Below, in pieces: positions 30,601 to 41,796 of a stretch of DNA of 64,000 bases. Below the pieces are notes generated by a model. That model worked only from the letters and a program-made list of their open reading frames with translations, did not search any database and had not been told where the DNA came from. Every line of letters begins with the position of its first letter. Positions within the stretch are counted from its first letter, which is position 1. This stretch comes from Himantopus leucocephalus. Its lineage: Eukaryota; Chordata; Aves; Charadriiformes; Recurvirostridae. Location: contig RSEF01000003.1 in the NCBI GenBank assembly GCA_003993805.1, positions 37,892,288-37,956,287 on the forward strand, given 5' to 3'. A program made the translations under genes and the position numbers.

Positions 30601-33600
30601 CCTTGTCACTTAAAAAATATTATAATCTGTGCCCACTGAGATAATCAGTGGCTCTTTCTCCTTCGGTTTACTTCTGACATGGAGGAGGGAAGGGGAATGT
30701 ATGAGGGTAAAAAGCTTCTTCACAGGGAACCTGATCAATACCCAGGTTGATCTGCTGTTGCGGTGTCATATTTTGCCTCAGTTCCTTAGAAATGGAGGCA
30801 GGGTGAGGCTCAATCCCTTCTTCAGCGTGCTGAGCTGGTGTGTGGTCCTGCCTTGCAGCTGCTGACGAGCATTTACACCGCCGGGAGCGCTGGGCAGAAG
30901 TGGTTCCAGTGTTTTAGTGTATGAAAGCGAGTTTATCTCAATTTCTACATCTTTTTTTTTTTTCTCATTTTCCCTCTTTTTAAAACACATTCCTGCTGTA
31001 GGTAATTGCAAAACCTCCCTTGCTGATATCTAAATTAGAACCTGGTTAGCGCTATGCCTCTTGAATTTTTCCATGGGGTCTGCTCGTATCTAAGTATCAG
31101 TACATACACTGAGAGCTGTTAGTTTGAAGAGGTTTTGAGACAAGCTCCGCTTTATTTAACAGATGGCACTGGCCATCTGCGTACTTCTGTCTGCATGCTG
31201 TTTAACCTTTTAAAAGAATAACAATCATTTCAACTCAAGGTAAAATCAGTTCTTTTTTTGTTTTTGCAGTCAACAGTAAGGAATTCCGTGCCAAAGATGA
31301 AAGCAAAATCCCAGTGGATGAAGTGTTTTTTCACAGGTAATGAAATACTTGTGAACATTCATCTTAAGTGTTGTTTTTTAATGCAATACCGTCAAAACCC
31401 ATTACATTGCATAAGTATTCTCTGGTATTCCAAGCGTTTTCAAAGTTTGATTAATTGGAGTGACTTGTGATGATAGTACTTTCCTTAGAACGTAATTTCA
31501 ACATTTGTCAAAAATGCTTAGGAAAGAATCAAGTAAGCTGACATTGTAATAAAGAAGCCTTCAACAGTGGGTAATGAATGTCTTGTCAGTTGTAATTCTT
31601 ATGCCTTAGAGGTATATTTAGAAAAAATCTGGAATATACCTTGCTTATGTTATTACCATGAAATCTTATTAGAATGGAGCAATGCAAAAAAATTCAGAGG
31701 AGCTAGTTTTCTGTTGTTACGCTGAAGAGGACTGAAACTGAAACTGTTTAAAGTCTTCCATACCAGGTGCTGTACTCTTTTGCTCTGGTATATGATCAAA
31801 TTTGCTTTCTGTGCTTGGTGTTCCTTTAATATGAAGTGGAGAGAAAGTGATTTAAAATAGCTGACATAAGATAAAAACTAAGCACATGAAAGAAGAGAGC
31901 TACAGGGGAAAATGTAATAGAAATTAATGGGTGAATCTCTTTTATATATTTTTTCCCCCCCAATTAGATTCAAGTTGAACTTGATCCTTTCTTCCTTACC
32001 AGTATAAGGCAGGTGTTCACATCTTTCTTGTGCCTTTTATAAATTCACTATGTTCAAAATAATTTCTGGCACCTTTGGATGTGAAATTTCTTTGTTTTAA
32101 ATCTTACAGTAGTGGCTTACTCTTTGAAAAAACAAAGAAAATACAAATCTCTGATTTGAGACGTGTTTGAAACCATTACCTACCATTTTCAGCTGGCAAC
32201 ATACACATGAAACAATCTGCAGGTTGTTTTTTTAAAAAACTTGTCATAAAGATCATCACCTGTAATTTTGTGTCTGAGAGCAATACATTATTTCAGATTT
32301 TATTCAAAGTTCGATAAGAGGAGAGAGAAACAAAAACGTCAGGATGACGAAGAAAGTGTGGAAGATGTAGATGATGATGAATTTGAAAGAGCATTGGGTA
32401 AGGTTGTGTTTTTCCTTGCAGTAACTATCCCAATATTTCCTGCTTTGCAAATTATTAACTTTTCCTTTTTATAGTTTATATTGTACAAAAGAATGAGATA
32501 CAGGAATATGGAAGTGGAAGAAAACTGGCTTTCCCATTCTATGCTACTAGAGCCAGCAGTTCATACTACCCCTCCCATAAGCCAACGGGATGGCCATCTC
32601 ATAAGAGAGGTCTTCCTTTCACTGCTTTTTACAACAACATGTAACATTTGCTTCTATTCTTTCTTTACTGCTTGGCCTTTTTCAATCTTCCTCGCAGTTC
32701 CTCTCATTGTTCCTAACATCTTCCGTGAGGTTATTTGTTCAGTTAGGTCCTTGGCAAACTTCTGCAGTAGTCTTAGCTCTTCTGTAGCACGTACTTTGCT
32801 TTGGAATTAGTGTATGACTTGTTGCAGTCTGAATTTGTTAGAGTACCATAAAATGTCCATTATTTTACAATTTCATATTTTACTTATACATATATAAACA
32901 TTATATATATGTATATTATATACATTATTTGAGAAAAAAAAAAATCCAGTTAGCTCTCCGCAGCTCTTTTATACAATATTTTTAGGGACTTTTGAACTCC
33001 CATAGTAGGATTCTTCCTTAGTGACACAGTTAGTATGATCTTAGTTATGACAAGAATCTGTTACTAATTGTGTTTGTTATTTTATTGTTAGTATCTCTAA
33101 TAAGTTAACTGTCTCTGAGAATTTGCTGCATAAATTCAGAAGCTTAAATTAAGGACCTTCTAATGTTAGCTTTTACTCTTTGAAACAAAACAGCTGTAAT
33201 TTTTCCCATTTTGTTTTTACCTGCTGTTTTATATAGCAGGTCCAATGATAGGAGTCCAATGATAGGAGTCCAATGATAGGAGCTTTCACCCTCCAGTCTG
33301 CTTGCTTTTCTGTCAAAAATTATAGTGAATACTTCTAATCTGGAAATTAACATACACATTGGCTGGCAGGACATTTGCTTGGGGTATCTTAATTGAGTCT
33401 TTGTTCTGTCTGATTTGGAGCAAGTGTTTGAGACCTGCCAACTAAGTTTGAATCACTGGGCAATTGTGTCCATTTGTGTCTGTCTGCTTCCCACATCGTC
33501 TAGTTCTGGCCAGAAATTACATCCTGGATAAAAGAAAACTTTCATTATTTTTCAAAGAAAAATACTCTTTCAGAAAAAGTCCTGTTAGTTTTAGATAACT

Positions 33601-36600
33601 GTTTTGTGGAGTATTTTTCTATAGGAGTATGAACCTTTTGGTATCAGGGCCCTTTGTGACTAATGCAGATCATATAAACTGTTCAGGAAATCACACCTAA
33701 AAGTAATATTTTGCAATGACTTTATATTTCTTTGTTTGACTTTGTTTTGTAGTAATAAACAATTTTTCCCCCCAGATGCATTTGAAGCTGCTGATAATGC
33801 CATTGATGTTGGCCAGGATGACCTTGATTTTGCTGGGTAAGACTTTAAATTGCTTCTTTCATCTCTTGTTTTAATACCTATATAGAGTTTTATTCTGCAA
33901 AATTGGATAGGCTTTTTTCAAAAAGACTCAGAATTATCACCTTGCAGAAAAGGCAGTGGCAGTTGAACTCTGGGTAATGCTGCTTTTCTGCATGTCCCAT
34001 AATGGAGCATCGTGATCCAGTGGTGTTTATCGTCTGCTGGCTTGACACGTGAGACTGTAGTATTTTATTTATACAAGGCAGTGACAAAGTAAGCAAGGTA
34101 AAATCTCACTTGTTTTTCATTGTCTCAGGTTTCTGTTTGAGAATTACCAAGCACAAAAGCAAGCAGAATGAGCCATAATGGTACTGCTGATGTAAGGACT
34201 GGTTGTAACTGGACCTAACGCAGTAAATAAACTTTGTGGAATCCAGAACCGCAGAGCTCAATTCTCAGGAAGTCAGCAGTTTCATTAAGTAGCCTATTTT
34301 TTACTTAAAGTGTCTGCAGTACAGCTTTTGAATCAGCACAGAAACTTTTTTCTTGGTGAAAGGAGAATTAAAGCTTAAACTTCTAGTGAAACCTAAACAT
34401 CTTTGTGACCCAAAGTGGTGTGAATAAAAAATAGTAAAGAGGAGACAAAAAAACCATGTAACCACCTAGTACATGAACAACCATGCTTCCTTTCTGAAGA
34501 AAAAAAAAAAGTCTTATTTCTTCATTTAGTAGAGTTGCTAGAGATACCAGTAGTTTGTGTGTTTTACAGAGAAGACTTTCTGAAAAGGAGGAAAGGCATG
34601 TAGGAGATAAACTACTGAAGCTGACATTTGTTAATTTCAGAATATGATTCTCTCCAGAATTTCTTAAAATGGTTGACTTTTATAATACAGTTCCATATGC
34701 TGGTGTTGAAAACATACCTGAGTGCATAATATATATTTCTTAGGTCTCAGCCTACATTTACAGAGTTTTGCAGTGATGTTGAACTTTTCTAACAGTGTTT
34801 GTCGGTAGATAGATGTTACCTGGATACAAACAGTAGTTTGCCAGGTGAAGTGCTAATCTTTTTACATTTTTTTTTAGTAACATAAAAAAGAAAACCAAAG
34901 GTGGTAACAAAGGCCAAAGAAGCGAGGAATCCAGTGCTGACTGGGAGGATTCTGATGATGAAGATGAATTCAGTGATCTGGATGATGAGGAAGTTTCCTT
35001 AGGAAGTATGGAGGAAGACTTTGGAGAGGATATGGATGAAGAGGGAGGTGTATTTATGGATGTGTCTGATGATGATAACAGCCTAGGTAAAGTACCATTT
35101 ATTATCAAAAAACAAGAAGAAAAAGCCTTAAAAGTATGTTATCTAAATACGTAATTACATATATAAATTCAGATTTAGTTACCTAGGTGGGAGGTTTGGA
35201 TTTTAAGTAAAGAAGTGACAAGAAGTCCTTCTCTGGACAATGAAGTCTGAAAAGAAACATTTCCTGGCACAGTCTCCTAGGTGCAAGTGGGAATTAGGAA
35301 TCTGGGTATAAAAACTTGCAAACAAGACATGTTTCTTTCATTCCAAAAACATTGGCAGTAACAAAAGTAGCTTTATACACAAATAACTGGCTACAGTAGG
35401 CAGAAATATTAAAAGATCTGAAAGAGAAAAATAAGAAAAAAAATCTGATACTTTGTAATTTTTTCATTTCTTTAGATCTAGTTAATGGTGATTTTTTTTA
35501 GATGAGGTAACTTTTATTTAAATTGCTGTCTCATAAGTAACAGCTTACTCTTCTAATACTTCTTCTAATAGCTAACTTTTCTAATACTCTTCTAATACTT
35601 CTAATTTGGGCTGTGCACCCAAATTTTTATTACCACTGTAGTAACTGATCATTGCACATTATTATCTTTTCAACTGAAAAGCACAGTTTGCACAGTTATG
35701 TGTCTGGAAAACCACAGATTAATGGAGTATTTCAACTAATAAGTTAAGATCACAGGAAAGTGAACGAGGATAGAGGAGGTAAACTATTCGTACAGCTGTT
35801 AACACATTAATCTTTCATGAGATTATTATTTCACCAAAATTACCAAGCAGACATTCAAGGTTTACAGAACACCTGTTTTTACCCGTGATATTTTATGTAT
35901 CTTAGTATCATATTTCATTCCTTTTTAGTGCTGTGGAAAAAAGCATAAAGAATGGCACACCACTGACCAAGTTGTAATAGTCTGGGTTGAAGAAATCCCA
36001 AATTTGGTTGTGCGCACTATGTTTTCAACTTTTTTAAAGTGAAGACTCAGACCATTATGACAAATACGCCTAAAAAGAAATTTTAGTCTCTGTGCTGCTT
36101 TAAATACATGTACATGATGTGAAAATGAGGGATTGATGTATCTGTTTTTGTTTTTTTCTTCTGTTAGACTCAAACAATGACAAGCAATTGAAGTCTGTCA
36201 ATAAAAAGGGCAAGAGAAAGAAAGATACGAATTCTGTGGGATCGTTTGAAGGTAAGGAAACACTGCCATGATTTCCGTTTGAGAAGGCTTAATATAAATA
36301 GAGAATCTGGAAAATTTTGGAATCAGAGGGTTTTAATACAGTGGATTATCTACACTTCTGGATCTGGGTGCAGATTTTGAATAAACCATAAATGAAAAGA
36401 AGTTGGTCTTACCCTTGTCCTCCAGCCAGTATGACCTAATTCAGAGTGACAATCGCTGCTGAAGGACTGGGAATCGAAGGAGGAGCTTTTGAAGGAAGGA
36501 ATAAGTTTTACTGGGGGTTTGTGCATCTGTTACTAACATGGTATGCAGAGATTTGTGCTGTTTAGTTCTTGGTTTGAAATTTTTTTCCCTATTTTTTGGG

Positions 36601-37925
36601 GGGAGGTTGAGAATGAAGGTTTATAACACAGCTATTTTAGATGTTCTTGTTAAATAAATGAAAAAAAATTAAAAACATGGTAACACTTTGGTTTAGTGTC
36701 TTTATGAACTTGAAATTCTGTCGTGTAAGAGTAATACTTTTTGTTTGAAGGATCCAACCGAGGAAAGAAGAGAAAAGACAAAGATGCCAGTATACTGGCA
36801 TCTGCAGAAGAGGTAAGTTTGATCAGTGCTTAGCAAAAAAAGATCAAGCATTTTACTTGTTTCTTTGTAATAAAATAATAAAATTTGTCTCTTTAAAGTT
36901 CGGCTATCTGCTGGATGAAAATGCTGGGTCTAAGTTTGACAATATCGGAATGAATGCCATGGCCAACAGAGATAATGCAAGTAAGTACATGCTACAAATA
37001 ACAGATAGTTGTGATGCCATTTTTCTTCTTTCTCTTCAGATTCTGTACTTAAAAAGATGTACCTTCTTTAACTGAAATACACACACGGTCAGAAATCACA
37101 CAGTAGGAACAGTAGCTCAACATCAGTAGGACATGACAGTTTTTTTCAGTGACAAGAGAGACCTAGTGCTAGTATTAATTGTGAGTACTGGAGTGAATAA
37201 AGTTTCAGAAAAGTGGAAGAGGCTATCATGTCGCACTTTCCCACTGTAAATGAGGACGGGCAGTATGCTGTTTGCCAAGTGTTCATGTGAATTTTGCTCT
37301 GCTAAAGAGTGACCTGGATTCTTGTGAAGGGAAGACATAAGGCATGGTTGTCTTTTTCTGCCTGCCGGAGTAGTTCCTTGCAGTATTGGTGATGCAAAAG
37401 TAGTTTCTCAAAAATAATTGTAATAAATTAGATGTGCATACACTGATTGAATAATCGGTCCTTTGTAGAGCTTTTACAAGCCTTGCTGGTGTCACTTGAA
37501 AAATGTTAACACTGTGTGCTCCTAACACAGGCGTGTCTAGCATTACTAAAATAAAAAGCAATGGCAAAAGCAGTCTTAAACCCTGAGATTCTGAGATGGT
37601 AGGGCATGTTTTGTGAAACGAAAAAGCCCAAACTTTCTCTGGTGTCAAAAAAAATCAGCAGCTTGCAATTTATTAACATTTATAAATACAGTAGCCAAGT
37701 TTTAACTTTTACGTGATTCATCTGTATTCCACATCATGGTCAGAGGTATCCATCGGCTCCTTATTTCTCACCTTTCCTCTTACAGATGCCAAACAGATCC
37801 AGTGGGAAATAGAGCGTGACAAATGGCTTCACAATAGGGATGTGAAAAGCATCATCAAAAAGAAGAAACAGTTCAGGCACAGAGGGCTGAAAAACAAGTA
37901 CAAAGGCAAGAAATCAAAAAGATGA
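21652..37925 (+). CDS. CEBPZ: CEBPZ (CBF2/Noc1-Mak21 family), ribosome biogenesis factor (complete, 16 exons)
   Basis: Nucleolar protein of the Mak21/Noc1 family, needed for 60S ribosomal subunit assembly and also described as a CCAAT-box-associated activator. Exons: 21652-21795, 21982-23501, 24555-24786, 25363-25540, 26173-26261, 26777-26830, 27532-27634, 28788-28856, 31270-31336, 32297-32397, 33776-33836, 34878-35086, 36168-36251, 36751-36812, 36899-36980 and 37786-37925. The 3195 bases encode 1064 residues plus stop (human 1054). Residues 18-32 are acidic, then [14 protein letters not shown] Lys/Glu-rich segment follows, then GGKWYDLEY and helical-repeat sequence. The CBF domain covers roughly residues 500-740 ([49 protein letters not shown]). 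The C-terminal third alternates acidic tracts (exons 10-12) with basic nuclear/nucleolar signals, and contains [17 protein letters not shown] before a Lys/Arg-rich end. Exon 2 alone holds nearly half the protein. Intron 7 contains a CR1 copy and intron 10 a 14-base tandem repeat; other introns are AT-rich without recognisable content. Confidence 0.97.
21800..21829 (+). repeat. G-rich (CGGG)n run with G-quadruplex potential
   Basis: A run of ten Gs is followed by five GGG tracts separated by single Cs. It starts four bases into CEBPZ intron 1, on the coding strand, so it would be present in the pre-mRNA next to the 5' splice site. The rest of this 186-base intron is also extremely GC-rich. Confidence 0.85.
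27913..28742 (-). mobile_element. CR1 LINE, 3' portion with degraded reverse-transcriptase C-terminus
   Basis: The plus strand begins AGAATGGTTGAGGTTGGAAG, the reverse complement of the CR1 3' end, and continues for about 830 bases of recognisable antisense CR1. On the minus strand 28725-28327 still reads as a decayed ORF2 C-terminal segment with the motifs [12 protein letters not shown] and [17 protein letters not shown] before the frame breaks. It is 5'-truncated, as is usual for CR1, and lies in CEBPZ intron 7, antisense to the host gene. Confidence 0.92.
33241..33282. repeat. 14-base tandem repeat, three perfect copies
   Basis: The unit TCCAATGATAGGAG occurs three times without mismatch in CEBPZ intron 10. 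The perfect identity suggests recent expansion and possible copy-number variation. Confidence 0.97.
37669..37674 (-). promoter_or_regulatory. CEBPZOS: Candidate poly(A) signal of CEBPZOS
   Basis: TTTATT on the plus strand reads AATAAA on the minus strand, about 330 bases beyond the CEBPZOS stop and inside the last CEBPZ intron. If used, the CEBPZOS 3' UTR would run antisense across the entire last CEBPZ exon. A weaker ATTAAA (TTTAAT on the plus strand, near 37935) lies closer. Confidence 0.35.
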
Positions 37926-38003
37926 ACTGGACATTTTAATGTGGACATTTTTACAATAATTATTCTAAAATAATTTTTAAATTAATCATGCATCTTTCTT
38001 ACT

Positions 38004-38392
<389 letters not shown>

Positions 38393-39112
38393 CTGAGAAG
38401 AAAGATAAATCAGTTACTTTACCCAACATATTTTAAGACAATTAATTAAATGCACTATTTTTCTAACTAGTTTTACCTAAGTTTTTCTGAGCTCCTTAGT
38501 TATAGCCACCATTAAATACTGTGATTTGAATTTACTTTTTTTTAAAAAATTGTATGACAGACTGTATTCAGGTTACTCGTATGTGCAGCCCTATCATCAG
38601 CGTTTTCTGAACTTCCTCACAACTGTGATAACCCAATGCAAGCTACAGATTCACAGGAAGCTGAATGCCTCTTGTAGACAGACAACGCAAATGAAAATTT
38701 CCTTGTTTCCTTATGCAGCTGTAGGTGTTCACTGAATCCTTCTGTGGGCTGCTCCATCAACCCAGTAGAAAATCACGTAATGGATAGCTTTATGCTATTC
38801 TAATGATTTACAGCAGCTCACAGAAGGATCTTATCAATGCTAGTACTAGCATAAAGAAAGTGGTAAAAGCCTCATTCTGAGCACGCTGAGCTGTTAGTTC
38901 TGTAAGGTGTAGTGAGCTCATCTATGGGAACTACAGCTTAAGATAATCTTCTCAAAGGCATAGAATAACAAGGATGTAGAACTGAAAAGGGAGAATTGAG
39001 AAACCATGAATGCCCAGCACCAAGTTACCATGACAGGCCAATACATCCATTCTCCACATTTTGGTTATTTTTTTTTTTTAAATAAAAATGTAAAGAAAGA
39101 CAGCTTAAGTGT

Positions 39113-39199
39113 AACAGCCTGCCTGCATCTGAACCTGGGATAACAAATGCAAACTNAACAGCCTGCCTGCATCTGAATCTGGGATAACAAATGCAAACT
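39113..39199. repeat. 43-base direct duplication split by a single N
   Basis: Positions 39113-39155 and 39157-39199 are the same 43 bases with one mismatch, separated by one N at 39156. This pattern is best explained by two overlapping contig ends placed next to each other without merging, not by a biological repeat. Confidence 0.85.
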
Positions 39200-39376
39200 C
39201 ATGTGGTGTAGGTGAAATTCAGCTTGAACTTGGTGTAAGACAACACGACTGCTGAAATGGGTGGGCTTGTACCCTCCCAGCCACAGCAGGGGCTGCCTTT
39301 GGGCTCGCACTGACCCTGCAGGTAGCAGGATCCACTGCCTTTTCCCTGCAGGGGCACAGGTCTGTCAAACTAGAGC

Positions 39377-39476
39377 NNNNNNNNNNNNNNNNNNNNNNNN
39401 NNNNNNNNNNNNNNNNNNNNNNNNNNNNNNNNNNNNNNNNNNNNNNNNNNNNNNNNNNNNNNNNNNNNNNNNNNNN
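39377..39476. other. Assembly gap (100 N) between CEBPZOS and SULT6B1
   Basis: A 100-N placeholder. Its right flank is CR1 sequence. The gap lies about 1 kb upstream of the first visible CEBPZOS exon and 2.3 kb upstream of the first visible SULT6B1 exon, where the divergent first exons of both genes are expected. Confidence 0.99.
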
Positions 39477-40042
39477 GCCTGTCCAGATCCCTCTGTAGAA
39501 CCTTCCTACCCTCAAGCAGTTCAACACTCCTGCCCAACTTGGTGTCGTCTGCAAATGTACTGAGGGTTCCCTCCATCCTCTAGTCCAGATCTNAACTTGG
39601 TGTCGTCTGCAAATGTACTGAGGGTTCCCTCCATCCTCTAGTCCAGATCTTTGATAAAGATATTAAACAGAACAGGCCCCAGTACTGAGCCCTGAGGAGC
39701 ACCACTCGTGACCAGGAGTCAACTGGATTTAATTCCATTCACCACAACTCTTTGGGCCCAGCCATCCAGCCAGGTTTTGACCCAGTGAAGAGTACGCCAG
39801 TCCGAGCCATGAGCAGCCAGTTTCTCCAAGACAATGCTGTGGGAAACTGTGTCGAAGGCTTTACTAAAGTCCAGGTAAACAACATCCACAGCCTTTCCCT
39901 AATCCACTAAGTGGGTCACCTTATCATAGAAAGAGATCAGGTTAGTCAAGCAGGACCTGCCTTTCATAGGCAACCCATGCTGACTGGGCCTCATCACCTC
40001 GTTGTCCTGCATGTGCCACGTAACGGCACTTAAGATGATCTT
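39477..40042 (-). mobile_element. CR1 LINE internal (ORF2) fragment, antisense
   Basis: From 'gcctgtccagatccctctgtag' through 'ccatccagccaggttttgaccc' to 'ggcaacccatgctgactggg' the plus strand follows the antisense of the CR1 reverse-transcriptase region. It contains an assembly-made duplication (39536-39650). The outer boundary near 40042 is where similarity to the consensus I know stops. Confidence 0.8.
39536..39650. repeat. 57-base perfect duplication split by a single N
   Basis: Positions 39536-39592 and 39594-39650 are identical, with one N at 39593. As at 39156, this looks like unmerged contig ends inside a CR1 copy. Confidence 0.88.
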
Positions 40043-41796
40043 GGACCCACCAAGCTGTAATGTCACGAGGCAGTAATAAAAACCTCTCCACAGGCCTGTT
40101 TCCTTCTTGAGCCAAGGGAGCCTGGTGTCTGGTTTCCTCTGCCAGCTTCGCAGGTGTTTTCCATGCAGGGCTCAAACTCTTTGGTGTTTACCAGGTTTAG
40201 ATGGTTGTGAACATGTCTGATGAAGGATGTGCACTGAGGCCCTTCAAAAGTTTTGTCTCTCAAAGCTTTAATATTTTCCTTATTCCTTTTACTTATTAAG
40301 TATTATTAAGGTTAATTTACAGTAAAGTCTCACCATATAAAAGGTTTCCCCCAACTCAGCTGTGCACAGTGCAGAGGAAAACTCAGATGCAGAGAGCTCC
40401 TGAGGAGGTAGGGGTAAAAGATGATGGAGCTCCAGAATGCAGTACTTCCCAGGGATGTGTTGCACGGTTGAGAAGCCAGTAGGGGATCTAGAGACTAGGA
40501 ATTCTAGGTTTATCAATTGTAGCTTTTCATTAAAATAAAAATTTTATTTGTGCACATGCAGTTAATACTGGGCAGATGAGGAGATGGATTTGGAGACTCT
40601 AATGCTTTTGGCTCTGGTCTGTACATAAATGGGAGGGTGATATAAATGATACAATCATACAATGTCTTCTATATAATTATGATATTGGGTGGTATATAAA
40701 AGTGATATATGTAATATAAGACGTTGTATGATGTATACAAATTACTGTATAAATGACACATATCAGCTGCTTCCATCCAAGCATCCCGAGGAACTTTATA
40801 TAACATAGGGTGGAAGTTACTCCTTTCTGGGAATACTTTCCACTGAAAGCATGAGAGGTTAAAGCTGTTTGCATTGTGTGTTCCCTGTTAGTGCCTCTGG
40901 CAGCTGTGTTCACAGGGGAGTTGCAGCATGCAGGAGGCGGCAGCAGCTCTACAGCTCCATCTCCGTGGGCCCAGCAGGAAGCCTTCCAAGCGCCTCCCCA
41001 CAAGGATGCGGGGAGGGTGCTGCGGGCCAAGGTGAACACACTGTTCCCTCAGTCTGTCCTGCCAGCAATCGGCAGAGCATCCATCAGTGGAGCAAATGCG
41101 ATTCCTGGAAACCCTGGGGAAGCAGGCACCACGGCATAGCTCCAGGAGCTGGCCACAGGCTCATGCTGGAACGGGATGCAGTATGGGGGAGGCTTTGCTG
41201 TAAGATCCCTTCCAAAGGGTGAGGGGTGAGGAGGGATGCAGGTGTCCAGTGGGTAACAGCTCTTCTAGCACTTGTTCTGGCATGCACTTTATGGAGACAG
41301 CAACAGGCACAACTGAGGACAAGAACTGGCAGTAACACTGAATAGATGACTGCATTTTGTCCTTGACCCAGGGCAGCAGAGTAAGGCAAACGCTTTCCTT
41401 GGCAGAATGAGTGAAGCTTCTTGCTCATTCCTTCCTTCTCCTATCCAGACCCTTCCCAGGTGTTTCTCTGTAAAAGACAGGAAAGCTCCCTTTATTGTCT
41501 GTCACTGACTGTTTTATGAATATATTAGAAAGATGTTAAGTGCATCGAGTCAGTTCTGCCCCCAGTGTTTTCCACATATCAGTTATAAGTGAGCCAAGAA
41601 GGTCACAGTTAAGAAGCTGTTGAGGATCTCATTAGTGGAAAACATTATTTTGTTTATAATAATTTGAGAGCTTTAGTGTTATTTGTCATTTGATGACTGT
41701 CTATTATACTGAATTAAGCCATGTAATGAGAAGGTTCTGAGAACTTACATAAACCTCTGATATGTTTTATTTTGTTCTGTGGGTTTCTTGGTGCAG
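40043..41796. other. Region upstream of SULT6B1 without a recognised gene
   Basis: AT-rich except for 40870-41230, which is moderately GC-rich with scattered CpGs and could be regulatory. I searched both strands for the first coding exon of SULT6B1 (a segment ending in a YPKxG-like loop) and for the CEBPZOS membrane helix and found neither. Open frames at 40063-40263 (-) and 40876-41139 (+) match nothing I recognise. Confidence 0.5.
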
